Assembly: GCF_900110925.1 (NCBI RefSeq)
Contig: NZ_FOFP01000008.1
Coordinates: forward strand, 39,768 to 103,767
Length of the DNA: 64,000 nucleotides
DNA from: Pseudomonas cuatrocienegasensis
GTDB taxonomy: Bacteria; Pseudomonadota; Gammaproteobacteria; Pseudomonadales; Pseudomonadaceae
Direction: 5' to 3'
A model generated the notes under the pieces. It was not told the origin of the DNA, ran no database searches, and saw nothing but the letters and a program-made list of their open reading frames with translations. Each line of letters starts with the position of its first letter. The first letter of the stretch is position 1. Position numbers and translations under genes: made by a program. Below, in pieces: positions 8,456 to 17,463 of the stretch.

Positions 8456-9748
8456 ATGCTGGAACGTCTATTCCACCTCAAGGCGCACAACACCACGGTG
8501 CGCACCGAGATCCTCGCTGGTCTCACCACCTTCCTGACGATGGCCTACATCCTCTTCGTTAACCCCAACATGCTCGCCGAAACCGGCATGGACAAGGGCG
8601 CGGTGTTCGTCGCCACCTGCCTGGCCGCGGCCATCGGCTCGGCCATCATGGGGCTGCTCGCCAACTACCCGATCGCCCTGGCACCGGGCATGGGCCTGAA
8701 CGCCTTCTTCACCTACACCGTGGTCCTGACCATGGGTTACACCTGGCAGACCGCGCTGGGCGCGGTGTTCCTCTCCGGTGCGATCTTCTTCGTGCTGTCG
8801 ATCTTCAAGATCCGCGAATGGATCATCAACAGCATCCCGCTGGCCCTGCGCTCCGGTATTGCCGCCGGTATCGGCCTGTTCCTGGCGATCATCGCTCTGA
8901 AAAATGCCGGCATCGTGGTCGACAACCCGGCCACCCTGGTTGGCCTCGGTGACCTGTCCCAGGGCGGCCCGCTGCTGGCCTGCCTGGGCTTTTTCGTGAT
9001 CGCCGCCCTCGCCTACCGCCGGGTGACCGGTGCGGTGATGATCGGTATTTTGCTGGTCACCGGCCTGTCGATTCTGTTCGGCCTGTCGCAGCTCAACGGC
9101 GTGGTGTCGATGCCGCCGTCGCTGGTGCCGACCTTTATGCAGCTGGACATCATGGGCGCGCTGGACATCGGCCTGCTCAGCGTGATCTTCGCCTTCCTCT
9201 TCGTTGACCTGTTCGACACCTCCGGCACCCTGGTCGGCGTGGCGCAGAAAGCCAAGCTGCTGGACAAGGACGGCAAGATGCCGCGCCTGGGCCGCGCCCT
9301 GCTGGCCGACAGCACCGCGACCATGGCCGGCGCCGCGCTGGGCACCAGCACCACCACCAGCTATATCGAATCGGCGGCTGGCATCAGCGCCGGCGGACGC
9401 ACGGGTTTGACGGCGTGCGTGGTCGCCCTGCTGTTCCTCCTGAGCCTGTTCTTCGCCCCGTTGGCCGGTGCCGTGCCGGCGTTCGCCACTGCCCCGGCGC
9501 TGCTGTTCGTTGCCGTATTGATGATGAGCAGCCTGGCGCAGATCGACTGGGACGACCTGACCGTCGCCGCACCGGTAGTGGTTGCCGCCCTGGCCATGCC
9601 GCTGACGTTCTCGATTGCCAACGGCATTGCCTTCGGCTTTATCGCCTGGACCCTGATCAAGCTGCTGGCCGGCCGCTGGCGCGACCTCAACCCGGCGCTG
9701 GTGATTCTCTCGGCGTTGTTTGTGGTCAAGCTGGCCTGGTTTGCCTAA
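8456..9748 (+). CDS. NCS2 family purine permease (AdeP/PbuG type)
   Basis: 430-residue polytopic inner-membrane permease of the AzgA-like NCS2 group, which imports adenine, guanine or hypoxanthine with protons. Typical segments are visible: TEILAGLTTFLTMAYILFVN near the start, the APGMGLNAFFTY motif in the first third, and LFDTSGTLVGVA and STTTSYIESAAGI in the second half. The ATG at 8456 follows GGGGA by about 7 nt and gives the family N-terminus (MLERLFHLKAHNT); an upstream in-frame ATG at 8405 has no support. I see no purine riboswitch in the 300-bp leader. Confidence 0.93.
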   Translation: MLERLFHLKAHNTTVRTEILAGLTTFLTMAYILFVNPNMLAETGMDKGAVFVATCLAAAIGSAIMGLLANYPIALAPGMGLNAFFTYTVVLTMGYTWQTALGAVFLSGAIFFVLSIFKIREWIINSIPLALRSGIAAGIGLFLAIIALKNAGIVVDNPATLVGLGDLSQGGPLLACLGFFVIAALAYRRVTGAVMIGILLVTGLSILFGLSQLNGVVSMPPSLVPTFMQLDIMGALDIGLLSVIFAFLFVDLFDTSGTLVGVAQKAKLLDKDGKMPRLGRALLADSTATMAGAALGTSTTTSYIESAAGISAGGRTGLTACVVALLFLLSLFFAPLAGAVPAFATAPALLFVAVLMMSSLAQIDWDDLTVAAPVVVAALAMPLTFSIANGIAFGFIAWTLIKLLAGRWRDLNPALVILSALFVVKLAWFA

Positions 9749-9814
9749 GGCGATGAAATCGGCACTTAGGCGGCTCTCCGCTTCAGCTGCGAAAACTTCA
9801 GCGTCTTCAAGGTC

Positions 9815-9839
9815 AATCGCGAATAAATTCGCTCCTACA
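9815..9839. repeat. REP-type repeat
   Basis: Single copy of the TCGCGAATAAATTCGCTCC repeat between the permease gene and trmA. Confidence 0.8.
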
Positions 9840-9916
9840 GACTATCTGTAGGCCGTTGCATGTTGCCCTGCGGGTGAGGCATCACTCACTCGCTCCCTTT
9901 TGTTGAAGAACCATCC

Positions 9917-11005
9917 ATGAGCCGTCCTCACTTCGACACCAGCACCTACACTGCCCAGCTCGACGAGAAAGTCGAACGCCTCAATGCCCTGCTCGCGCCC
10001 TTCGCCGCGCCGGCGCCGCAGGTGTTCGAGTCGCCGCGCGAGCATTACCGTCTGCGCGCGGAGTTCCGCCTGTGGCGCGAAGGTGAGCAGCGTCACTACG
10101 CGATGTTCGAGGCCGGCGACAAGCACACGCCGATCTTCTTCGACGATTTCCCCATCGCCAGCCGCAAGATCAACGCACTGATGCCGCTCCTGAAAAGCGC
10201 CTGGCAGGCCAGCAGCGTGCTGAGCTTCAAGCTGTTCCAGGTGGAGTTTCTCACCACCCTGTCCGGCGATGCCCTGGTGACCCTGTGCTACCACCGCCCG
10301 CTGGACGGCGCCTGGCAGGCAGAGGCGGAAAAACTTGCCGCTGACCTGCAGGTGAGCATCATCGGTCGCTCCAAGGGCAAGCGCCTGGTCATCGGCCGCG
10401 ACTATGTCGAAGAGCAGTTGCAGGTCGCCGGTCGCACCTACCGCTACCGCCAGCCGGAGGGCGCGTTCACCCAGCCCAATGGCGAGGTCTGCCAGCAGAT
10501 GCTCGGCTGGGCCTATGACGCCCTGGGCGAGCGCCAGGATGACTTGCTGGAGCTGTACTGTGGCAACGGCAACTTCACCCTGCCCCTGGCAACCCGCGTG
10601 CGCAAGGTGCTGGCCACCGAGATCAGCAAGACCTCGGTGAATGCCGCCCTGGCTAACCTGGCTGATAACAGTGTGGACAACGTGACCCTGGTGCGCCTGT
10701 CCGCCGAAGAGCTGACCGAAGCGCTGAACGAGGTGCGCCCGTTCCGCCGCCTGGCCGATGTCGACCTGAAAAGCTACGACTTCGGCTGCGTGTTCGTCGA
10801 CCCGCCGCGCGCCGGCATGGACCCGGACACCTGCGAGCTGACCCGACGCTTCGAGCGCATCCTGTATATCTCCTGCAATCCCGAGACCCTGGCCGCCAAC
10901 ATCGCCCAGCTCAGCGATACCCACCAGGTGACCCGTTGCGCGCTGTTCGACCAGTTCCCCTACACCCATCATATGGAAGCCGGCGTACTGCTCGAACGCC
11001 GCTGA
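9917..11005 (+). CDS. trmA: tRNA (uracil-5-)-methyltransferase TrmA
   Basis: Cytosolic SAM-dependent enzyme that makes m5U54 in the T-loop of tRNA. 362 residues, close to E. coli TrmA (366). An N-terminal RNA-binding half is followed by a Rossmann-type methyltransferase domain with [15 protein letters not shown]. The nucleophile is Cys320 in [10 protein letters not shown] and the general base is Glu354 in HHMEAG, matching the known Cys324/Glu358 pair. [10 protein letters not shown] is the usual motif before the catalytic loop. Single gene followed by a strong terminator. Confidence 0.96.
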   Translation: MSRPHFDTSTYTAQLDEKVERLNALLAPFAAPAPQVFESPREHYRLRAEFRLWREGEQRHYAMFEAGDKHTPIFFDDFPIASRKINALMPLLKSAWQASSVLSFKLFQVEFLTTLSGDALVTLCYHRPLDGAWQAEAEKLAADLQVSIIGRSKGKRLVIGRDYVEEQLQVAGRTYRYRQPEGAFTQPNGEVCQQMLGWAYDALGERQDDLLELYCGNGNFTLPLATRVRKVLATEISKTSVNAALANLADNSVDNVTLVRLSAEELTEALNEVRPFRRLADVDLKSYDFGCVFVDPPRAGMDPDTCELTRRFERILYISCNPETLAANIAQLSDTHQVTRCALFDQFPYTHHMEAGVLLERR

Positions 11006-11053
11006 ACCCGCCCGGCGAGGTGCAACGCCTCGCCGGCTCGCTGGCCAGCCCAG

Positions 11054-11077
11054 CCGTTCGATAAACGAACGGTTTTT
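11054..11077 (+). terminator. Rho-independent terminator of trmA
   Basis: CCGTTCG and CGAACGG form a 7-bp stem with a 5-nt loop and are followed by five Ts. Confidence 0.85.
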
Positions 11078-11221
11078 CCTGCCTCAGCGCGCTCGCCCTA
11101 CACACCCCTTCACATCCCGTACGCCTAGTGACGCGTGGCCTACAGCCCTGCCAGCGGATACCTCGCGGTTAAACGACCCAGGGCGCAGCGACCAACATGT
11201 TCGACAGTGATTGACCAAATT

Positions 11222-11241
11222 AACCAGCTGGTACATTTTCC
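11222..11241. promoter_or_regulatory. Candidate QuiR operator before aroQ
   Basis: AACCAGCTGGTACATTTTCC contains the 10-bp palindrome ACCAGCTGGT. Close relatives occur before quiC (15662-15682, minus strand) and before the tct operon (19802-19816, minus strand). It lies about 45-65 bp before the aroQ start. The TetR regulator nearby is the obvious candidate binder; this is inference from position and repetition. Confidence 0.6.
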
Positions 11242-11286
11242 TGGCCAGGCGCTATGCCCCCTTACTTAAAACAATAAGGCTCACCC

Positions 11287-11727
11287 ATGTCTCCTCTGAT
11301 TCTGGTGCTCAACGGCCCCAACCTGAACCTGCTCGGCACCCGTGAACCGGCCACCTACGGCCACGAAACCCTCGCCGATATCGCCCAGCTCTGCGCCACC
11401 ACGGCAGAAGAATGCGGGCTGCGCACAGAATTTCGCCAAACCAACCAGGAAGGCGAACTGCTCGACTGGATCCACGCGGCACGTGGGCGCTGCGCCGGCA
11501 TCCTGATCAACCCGGCGGCCTGGACCCACACCTCGGTGGCGATCCGCGACGCCCTGGTGGCCAGCGAATTGCCGGTGCTCGAAGTGCACCTGTCCAACGT
11601 GCACAAGCGCGAAGCCTTCCGTCATCACTCCTTCGTTTCGTCGATCGCCGTGGGGGTGATCTGCGGCCTTGGCAGCCAGGGCTACCGCCTGGGTCTGCAG
11701 TACTTCAGCCAGTTGCTCAAAGGATAA
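11287..11727 (+). CDS. aroQ: 3-dehydroquinate dehydratase, type II
   Basis: Cytosolic enzyme that interconverts 3-dehydroquinate and 3-dehydroshikimate. 146 residues, the normal size of the type II dodecameric family. Catalytic Tyr24 and Arg19 are in [11 protein letters not shown], Asn75 in [12 protein letters not shown], and His101 in [12 protein letters not shown]. It sits 5 nt upstream of a shikimate dehydrogenase gene and within the quinate/shikimate region, so a catabolic role is likely rather than chorismate biosynthesis. P. aeruginosa has a similar pair next to its quiC gene. Confidence 0.95.
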   Translation: MSPLILVLNGPNLNLLGTREPATYGHETLADIAQLCATTAEECGLRTEFRQTNQEGELLDWIHAARGRCAGILINPAAWTHTSVAIRDALVASELPVLEVHLSNVHKREAFRHHSFVSSIAVGVICGLGSQGYRLGLQYFSQLLKG

Positions 11728-11732
11728 CCAGC

Positions 11733-12584
11733 ATGTCCGCCACCTCCCCCAGCATTCTTGCCGGCCTGATCGGCGCCGGTATCCAGGGCTCGCGCACGCC
11801 AGCCATGCACGAGCGCGAAGGCGATGCCCAGGGCATGCGCTATTTGTATCGGCTGATCGACCTGGACAAGCTCGGCCTCGACAGCAGCGCCCTGCCGCAG
11901 TTGCTCGACGCGGCCCAGCAGATGGGCTTTACCGGGTTGAACATCACCTTCCCGTGCAAGCAGGCGATCATCCCGTTGCTCGATGAGCTATCAGCGGAAG
12001 CACGCGGCATAGGCGCGGTAAACACCGTGGTGTTTCAGGATGGCAAGCGCATCGGCCACAACACCGATTGCCTGGGTTTTGCCGAAGGTTTCCGGCGTGG
12101 TCTGAACGGCGTCGCGCGGCGCCAGGTGGTGCAGATGGGCGCAGGTGGCGCTGGCGCTGCCGTGGCCCATGCGCTGCTCAGCGAAGGCGTTGAGCAATTG
12201 CATATCTTCGATGTCGAGCCGGCCCGCGCCCAGGCCCTGGCGGACAACCTCAACCAGCATTTCAGCGGCGCCCGCGCCCAGCTCGGCAGCGACCTGGCGG
12301 CTGCCGTGACGCACGCCGACGGTCTGGTCAATACCACGCCCATGGGCATGGCCAAGTTGCCGGGCACACCCGTGCCCAAGACCCTGCTGCACCCGGCGCT
12401 ATGGGTCGCGGAGATCGTCTACTTCCCGCTGGAAACCGAGCTGCTGCGCGACGCCCGCGCCCTCGGCTGCCGCACCCTGGATGGCGGCAATATGGCGGTG
12501 TTCCAGGCAGTCAAGGCGTTCGAGCTGTTCAGTGGCTGCGAGGCCGATGCTGACCGCATGCTCGAACATTTCGCGAGTTTTTGA
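11733..12584 (+). CDS. aroE: Shikimate/quinate dehydrogenase, NAD-type, probably catabolic
   Basis: 283-residue AroE-family enzyme that oxidises shikimate (possibly also quinate) to the 3-dehydro compound. The substrate loop GSRTPAMHE (residues 19-27), catalytic Lys76 in ITFPCK and Asp112 in HNTDCLGF are present. The Rossmann motif GAGGAG is at 136-141. The second strand ends in IFDVEP, so Asp160 would bind the adenine ribose. Biosynthetic NADP-dependent AroE proteins usually have a basic residue there, so NAD is predicted. It forms an operon with aroQ and ends at a terminator. Whether quinate is a substrate cannot be decided from sequence. Confidence 0.9.
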   Translation: MSATSPSILAGLIGAGIQGSRTPAMHEREGDAQGMRYLYRLIDLDKLGLDSSALPQLLDAAQQMGFTGLNITFPCKQAIIPLLDELSAEARGIGAVNTVVFQDGKRIGHNTDCLGFAEGFRRGLNGVARRQVVQMGAGGAGAAVAHALLSEGVEQLHIFDVEPARAQALADNLNQHFSGARAQLGSDLAAAVTHADGLVNTTPMGMAKLPGTPVPKTLLHPALWVAEIVYFPLETELLRDARALGCRTLDGGNMAVFQAVKAFELFSGCEADADRMLEHFASF

Positions 12585-12593
12585 CGCCTTACG

Positions 12594-12614
12594 AAAGGGC
12601 CTACCGGCCCTTTT
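12594..12614 (+). terminator. Rho-independent terminator of aroQ-aroE
   Basis: AAAGGGCC and GGCCCTTT form an 8-bp stem with a 4-nt loop and a short T-run, just after the aroE stop. Confidence 0.8.
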
Positions 12615-12661
12615 CCTGTGGCGATGCTCCTGTGCTGTGTTGCACCGCGCCGCGGCTTTTC

Positions 12662-12750
12662 GTAGGAGCCGCGCCCCGCGGCGAATGTCATGCGCAACGC
12701 AAATTTAGTGGCATGGCTGCAATCGATTCGCCCCGAGGCGGGGCTCCTAC
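12662..12750. repeat. Inverted pair of REP hairpins (second type)
   Basis: GTAGGAGCCGCGCCCCGCGG at the left and its imperfect inverse ending in GGGGCTCCTAC at the right flank about 35 bp of spacer. It lies between the convergent aroE and TetR genes and looks like a BIME. Confidence 0.75.
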
Positions 12751-12814
12751 CACAGGGTGCAGCGTTATGGCCTGCACGGGGTTGCAACAGCCAATTGGCG
12801 CATCGCCTTTTCTA

Positions 12815-13480
12815 TCAAACCTGCATATAGCGCAGCACCGATTCGCAGATAAGCGCTTTGTGCCGCTGCCGGGTGGCGTCGGCGGACAGGTCGATCTGGA
12901 AGATGGTGCCGAAGGTGTGGCGGTTTGACACCCGATAGAAGCAGAACGAGCTGATCAGCATGTGCACGTCCAGCGGCTCCAGGCCTGGGCGGAACAACCC
13001 CAGGGCTTCGCCGCGCTGGAGAATGTCGGCAATCGCCTGCAGCACCGAATTGTTCAGGGTCGGGATTACCTCGGAGCGGGTGATATGCTCGCCGTGGTGG
13101 ATGTTCTCGATACTGACGATGCGCACGAAATCGACGTTGCGGTCGTGGTGATCGAAGGTGAATTCGACCAGCCGGCAGATCGCCTCCGGCGGGCTCAGTT
13201 CGCCCAGGTGCAGGGTGCCCTCGGTCTTGCGGATGTCACCGTAGAGTTTCTCCAGCACCGCCAGGTAAAGCTGCTCCTTGCTGGTGAAGTAGTAGTAGAT
13301 CATCCGCTTGGAGGTCTGGGTGCGCTCGGCGATGGCATCGACCCGCGCGCCGCTGAGGCCAAACTGGACGAACTCGGTGATGGCCGCCTGGAGAATGCTC
13401 TCGCGGGTCTTTTCCGGGTTGTTCTTGCGCGCCTTGCGCGGCGCCACGGCGGCCAGTTCGGCTACGGCTGATTCAGTCAT
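12815..13480 (-). CDS. quiR: TetR family regulator, likely of quinate/shikimate genes
   Basis: 221 residues. The N-terminal helix-turn-helix is clear (TRESILQAAITEFVQFGLSG, then RTQTSKRMIYYYFTSKEQLY). The C-terminal ligand domain includes a TetR_C-like region (HHDRNVDFVRIVSIENIHHG). It lies between aroQ-aroE and quiC. In P. aeruginosa a TetR gene sits in the same place between the dehydratase and shikimate dehydrogenase genes, so the name is a positional inference. Its effector is probably a hydroaromatic acid. ATG 13480 is preferred to GTG 13483; the ribosome site is weak in either case. Confidence 0.8.
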   Translation of the reverse strand: MTESAVAELAAVAPRKARKNNPEKTRESILQAAITEFVQFGLSGARVDAIAERTQTSKRMIYYYFTSKEQLYLAVLEKLYGDIRKTEGTLHLGELSPPEAICRLVEFTFDHHDRNVDFVRIVSIENIHHGEHITRSEVIPTLNNSVLQAIADILQRGEALGLFRPGLEPLDVHMLISSFCFYRVSNRHTFGTIFQIDLSADATRQRHKALICESVLRYMQV

Positions 13481-13610
13481 CACGGGCTCACGAAACGGTG
13501 GCGCGGTTCGAGCCGCGCACGGATTGTTTTAGGTTATGTATGAGTTACGGTTGAACGCCCTGCAGGAGCGCAGGGGGCGTCCTGCCTGATTCGCGTCATT
13601 CACGGCACAA

Positions 13611-13633
13611 TCGCGAATAAATTCGCTCCTACA
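13611..13633. repeat. REP-type repeat
   Basis: Single copy of the TCGCGAATAAATTCGCTCC repeat between quiC and the TetR gene. Confidence 0.8.
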
Positions 13634-13671
13634 CAAGCAAAATCAGCGCACAGCATCGCTTTTTCAGGTTG

Positions 13672-15579
13672 TTAAAGCGATGCCCGACGTGCTGCGCCAC
13701 TGCGTGATTTGGCCATGGCTGCCAGGCGTACGGCAACGTTGGCCGCACCATAGCCGACATAACCATTCTTGCGCTGGATGATCTCGAAGAAAAACCGCTC
13801 CTCGAACGCCTCGGTGTAGACGTGAAACAGCTCACCGCCCTGGGCGTCACGGTCATACAGCACGTTGTAGTAGGCCAGCTCGCTGAGGAACTCGTCGTCG
13901 AAATCGAAACGCGCGGCCAGGTCGTCGTAGTAGTTCAGCGGGATATCGAGCAAGGGCACGCCGGCATCCTTGGCCCGCTCGACTTCACGGAAGATGTTCT
14001 CGCAGGAGAAGGCGATGTGGTGCACGCCCGAACCCCGGTAGCTGGACAGCGCGTGGGCGATGGCGGTGTTGCGGTTCTCGGAAATATTCAGCGGCAGGCG
14101 CACCGAGCTGCAGCGGCTGCGCAGCGCGCGACTTTTCACCAGGCCGTAGGGGTCGGGCAACACCACTTCATCGTCGGCCTCGAAATCCAGCAGGCTCTTG
14201 TAGAACAGCACCCAGTTGTCCAGGCCATCGGCCGGCAGCGCCAGGGCCATGTGGTCGATGCGCTGCAGGCCGCCGCTGGGTTCGCCCTCGGCGGCCAGGT
14301 TGAAGTCGGTCTGGTAGATGCTCTGGCCGTTCTGGTCGGGGCCAACCAGGTAGATCAGGCTGCCATCGGGCGCGCGTACCGCGGGAATTTCCCGCTCGTT
14401 GGGGCCGACCAGGCTGCGGTACGGCTGGCCGCGATAATCACAGGCGCGCTGGAACGCCGCCTGGCCGTCCGTCACCCGCAGCGCCGTGGCGCACAGCGAG
14501 GGGCCGTGGGCCTCGAAGAAGTTATGGGCAAAGGAATAGGGCTCGGCATTGAGTACGATGTTGATATCGCCCTGGCGCAGCAGGGTCACGTCCTTGGAGC
14601 GGTGCGCGCCGGCGCGACTGAAGCCCAGGCGCTCCAGCCAGTTGCCAAGCTTGGCGCCCGAGGCCTCGTCCACCGCGAATTCGAGGAACTCGACGCCGCC
14701 GTAGCGGCTGGCAGGCGGGGTGTTGAACAGTACACCCGGCTCGATCTCCACGCCTTCGCGCTCGAGGTGCTGACGGGTCTTCTCTTCCAGATAGAGCAGC
14801 GAGCGCAGACCGTCAGCCGCGTTCTGCCGCGGCGGCGCGGCACGAAAGCCGTCGTTGAAGATTTCCAGCGACAGCGGGCCGCGGTAGCCGGTGCGCATGA
14901 TCGGCGCGAGAAAGCCCGCCAGGTCGAACTCGCCCTGGCCGGGGAAGCAGCGAAAATGCCGGCTCCACTCCAGCACGTCCATGGCTAGGATCGGTGCATC
15001 GGCCATTTGTACGAAGAAGATCTTGTCGCCGGGAATCTCGGCGATGGCCGCCGGGTCGCCCTTGAGCGACAGGGTATGGAAACTGTCGAGGATCATCCCC
15101 ACGGCCGGGTGATCGGCCTGGCGCACCAGGTTCCAGACCTGCTGGTAGGTGTTGACGTGGCGTCCCCAGGCCAGGGCCTCGTAACCGATGCGCAGGCCGC
15201 GAGCACCGGCGCGCTCGCCGAGCAGGCGCAGGTCGTCGACGATGATATCCGGGTCGCCCAGGGCGTCGGCGGCGACGTTGCTGCAGACCAGCACCAGGTC
15301 GGTGCCCAGCTCCTGCATCAGGTCGAACTTGCGCTCAGCGCGGTCGATATTGCGCTGCAGGCGCTCGCGGCGGCAGCCCTCGAAATCGCGGAACGGCTGG
15401 AACAGGGTGATCGCCAGACCCAGGTCGGCACACAAGCGGCGCACGTCGCGCGGGCTGCCGTCGTAATAGAGCAGGTCGTTTTCGAAGATCTCGACCCCAT
15501 CAAAGCCGGCGGCGGCGATGGCTTCGAGCTTTTCCGGCAGGGTACCGCTGAGGGAAACGGTGGCAATTGAACGCTGCAT
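13672..15579 (-). CDS. quiC: 3-dehydroshikimate dehydratase with fused HPPD-like domain
   Basis: Converts 3-dehydroshikimate to protocatechuate, the step joining hydroaromatic breakdown to the pca pathway. 635 residues. Residues 1-280 are a TIM-barrel isomerase fold with metal ligands Glu134 (YEALAW), Asp165 (LDSFHT), Gln191 (FVQMAD) and Glu239 (SLEIF), the same residue numbers as I recall for P. putida QuiC1. From about 290 to the end are VOC domains resembling 4-hydroxyphenylpyruvate dioxygenase, with a possible metal triad His443, His521 and Glu599 intact. The role of that domain is uncertain. GGAG lies 7 nt before the ATG. Two operator-like palindromes lie upstream. Confidence 0.96.
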   Translation of the reverse strand: MQRSIATVSLSGTLPEKLEAIAAAGFDGVEIFENDLLYYDGSPRDVRRLCADLGLAITLFQPFRDFEGCRRERLQRNIDRAERKFDLMQELGTDLVLVCSNVAADALGDPDIIVDDLRLLGERAGARGLRIGYEALAWGRHVNTYQQVWNLVRQADHPAVGMILDSFHTLSLKGDPAAIAEIPGDKIFFVQMADAPILAMDVLEWSRHFRCFPGQGEFDLAGFLAPIMRTGYRGPLSLEIFNDGFRAAPPRQNAADGLRSLLYLEEKTRQHLEREGVEIEPGVLFNTPPASRYGGVEFLEFAVDEASGAKLGNWLERLGFSRAGAHRSKDVTLLRQGDINIVLNAEPYSFAHNFFEAHGPSLCATALRVTDGQAAFQRACDYRGQPYRSLVGPNEREIPAVRAPDGSLIYLVGPDQNGQSIYQTDFNLAAEGEPSGGLQRIDHMALALPADGLDNWVLFYKSLLDFEADDEVVLPDPYGLVKSRALRSRCSSVRLPLNISENRNTAIAHALSSYRGSGVHHIAFSCENIFREVERAKDAGVPLLDIPLNYYDDLAARFDFDDEFLSELAYYNVLYDRDAQGGELFHVYTEAFEERFFFEIIQRKNGYVGYGAANVAVRLAAMAKSRSGAARRASL

Positions 15580-15661
15580 GCTTCAACTCCGGGTCGGCAC
15601 CGTGCACGGTGCTCGTTGTTGGGGATGCCCTGATTATTGGCGGGCACGCGGGCGCCGCATA

Positions 15662-15682
15662 GGAAAAATGGTCCAACTGGTT
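15662..15682. promoter_or_regulatory. Candidate QuiR operator before quiC
   Basis: On the minus strand this reads AACCAGTTGGACCATTTTTC, matching the site before aroQ (AACCAGCTGGTACATTTTCC). It is about 83 bp upstream of the quiC start and 8 bp from an IclR-type palindrome. Confidence 0.6.
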
Positions 15683-15690
15683 AATTTTAT

Positions 15691-15705
15691 GTTCGATAAT
15701 CGAAC
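15691..15705. promoter_or_regulatory. PcaR/IclR-type operator before quiC
   Basis: GTTCGATAATCGAAC is a perfect 15-bp palindrome close to the PcaR consensus (GTTCGATAATCGCAC). It sits between the DMT gene stop and quiC, about 112 bp upstream of quiC. PcaR or the nearby IclR protein could bind it. Confidence 0.75.
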
Positions 15706-15709
15706 AATA

Positions 15710-16597
15710 TCAGCGAGGCCGTGGCCGGCTCTGCCACACCGCGACAATGCCACTGATGCAGATGATCGCGATCCCCACCAGCACCAGCAGATCAGGGGCA
15801 TGGGCGAACACCAGCCAGCCGATCAACCCGGCGAAGACGATCTGACCATAGCCCAGCGGTGCCAGCAGTGCCGGCGCGGCATGCCGGAAGGCCTGGGTCA
15901 GAAACAGGTGTGCGGCCATGCCACAGGCGCCCAGCACCAGCATCAGCACCCCATGACCAACACTCGGCAGTTGCCAGAAGAACGGCACCAGCGCGCTCAT
16001 CACCAGGGTGTTGCACAGCCCGGCGAAGAAGTTGCTGGTGGTCGGGCTGTCGACCTCGCTGAGGATGCGCGTGAGCAACTGATAAAGGCTGAAGCACAGC
16101 GCCGAACAGAACGGCAGCAGGATCGCCGGGGTGAACAGCTCGCCACCCGGATGGACGATCACCAGTACCCCGACAAAGCCACCCAGCACCGCCAGCCACT
16201 GGCCACGGCTGACCGCCTCGCCAAGCAGCGGCACGGACAACGCGGTCACCAGCAACGGGGTGAGGAAGTTGACTGCCGTGGCCTCGGCCAGCGGGATGTA
16301 ATACAGCGCGGTGGTGAAGAACAGGCTGGTGCCCAGCAGGCTCAGCGCACGCAGGGTCTGCAGCCCCGGCCGCCGACTGCGCAGCACCGACAGCCCGCTG
16401 CGCGGCAGGAAGATCCCGGCCATCAGCAACGTATGCACCAGGTAGCGCGCCCACACCACCATCACCACCGGATAAAAGCCGGTCAGGTACTTGGACAAAC
16501 CGTCATGGCTGGCGAACAGAAAGGTCGCCAGGATCATCAGCGCGGCGCCGGCCAGGGGGCGACTGTTACCGGTCAGCGGCGCGGGTGATGGGCTCAT
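15710..16597 (-). CDS. EamA-family (DMT) transporter
   Basis: 295 residues with about ten hydrophobic helices in two EamA repeats; LMILATFLFASHDGLSKYL opens the first and FCSALCFSLYQLLTRILSE lies in the second. It is an inner-membrane drug/metabolite-type carrier of unknown substrate. It follows the oxidoreductase and isomerase genes on the same strand and probably belongs to their operon. The start is unsure: ATG 16597 (48 bp after the isomerase stop) or GTG 16636 (9 bp after it), neither with a strong ribosome site. Its stop lies 4 bp from the operator before quiC. Confidence 0.85.
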   Translation of the reverse strand: MSPSPAPLTGNSRPLAGAALMILATFLFASHDGLSKYLTGFYPVVMVVWARYLVHTLLMAGIFLPRSGLSVLRSRRPGLQTLRALSLLGTSLFFTTALYYIPLAEATAVNFLTPLLVTALSVPLLGEAVSRGQWLAVLGGFVGVLVIVHPGGELFTPAILLPFCSALCFSLYQLLTRILSEVDSPTTSNFFAGLCNTLVMSALVPFFWQLPSVGHGVLMLVLGACGMAAHLFLTQAFRHAAPALLAPLGYGQIVFAGLIGWLVFAHAPDLLVLVGIAIICISGIVAVWQSRPRPR

Positions 16598-16645
16598 GGG
16601 CAGGCTCGATTCAAACTGATGGGTCGGAAGCTGCACTCTACAGGG

Positions 16646-17461
16646 TTACACCTGGGCGAGCAGCGCGCGGGTCTTGTCCAGTGCCCACTGCGCCCGCTGC
16701 AGAGCGCTGACGCCCTGGGCGGCCAGCTGTTGCGTGGGCACCTCCACACTCAAGGGAATCTGCACCGGCAAGGTGCGCAGCAAGCCCAGCAGATCGGCGC
16801 AGCCGTCGCCGGGAAAGCGCCGCTCGCTGCGCGCCTGGCGCAGAATCTCGGCCATATCACTCGGGCAAGGCCCCGGCACGTCGCACAGCTGGGCATAACG
16901 CAGGCGGGTCGGCGCGAGCTTTGCCAGGTCGGTGAGACGTGAGCCTGAGCGGTCGAAGTGAAAGGCATCGACCAGCACGCAGCCATTGTCGCGCTGCGCT
17001 GCCGTGACCACCTCAATGGCCTGGGGCAGATCGCGCACATCGGTCCAGGGCATAAATTCCAGGTGCGGGTGCAGGCCATAAGGCGCGGCGAGGTCGCAGA
17101 GCGCGGCGAAGCGCTCGGTCAGGCGCGCACGATCCGGGTCGTTCCCGGCGACCAACAGCTCGCTGGCGCCAAACTCGGCGCCCACCGCCAGCACCGCCTC
17201 AAAATCGCTCACCTGGGTGTCCGGCTGCAGACGCAGAATCTCCACGTCGAGCACCTGCACACCCGTGTAGGCCAGGCGCTGGCGGGTCTGCCGACGTAGC
17301 TCAGAGTCGGCGACCAGGGCGAAGTGATGCTCCTGGGGTGTGGCAGGCACCAGGCGCAGGCCGACATGGCTATAACCGGCGCGGGCCGCGACTTCCACCA
17401 TGTCTGGTGGCGACAGTTCAAGGACGGTCAGGGCCGCCAGGGACAGATTGCGTTCGGGCAT
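16646..17461 (-). CDS. Sugar phosphate isomerase/epimerase-like TIM-barrel protein
   Basis: 271 residues of the xylose-isomerase-like TIM-barrel family (AP endonuclease 2 fold). Likely metal ligands are in HPHLEFMPW near residue 132, VLVDAFHFDRSG near 165, YAQLCDVPG near 191 and SVEVPT near 241. Members isomerise or dehydrate polyhydroxy acids; the substrate here is unknown. It starts 2 nt after the stop of a GFO/IDH/MocA oxidoreductase, a common pairing in polyol and cyclitol pathways. Given its neighbours, a quinate- or shikimate-related compound is possible. QuiC uses the same fold, but this protein is a distant relative and lacks the HPPD domain. Confidence 0.82.
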   Translation of the reverse strand: MPERNLSLAALTVLELSPPDMVEVAARAGYSHVGLRLVPATPQEHHFALVADSELRRQTRQRLAYTGVQVLDVEILRLQPDTQVSDFEAVLAVGAEFGASELLVAGNDPDRARLTERFAALCDLAAPYGLHPHLEFMPWTDVRDLPQAIEVVTAAQRDNGCVLVDAFHFDRSGSRLTDLAKLAPTRLRYAQLCDVPGPCPSDMAEILRQARSERRFPGDGCADLLGLLRTLPVQIPLSVEVPTQQLAAQGVSALQRAQWALDKTRALLAQV

Positions 17462-17463
17462 GC

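Noticed and set aside
9842..10972. Minus-strand frame of 376 codons opposite trmA
   Set aside because: Antisense to trmA, which has its catalytic Cys and Glu; composition effect of GC-rich DNA.
13822..14988. Long plus-strand frame of 388 codons across quiC
   Set aside because: It is antisense to quiC, whose metal ligands and both domains are intact; the frame has no recognisable motif.
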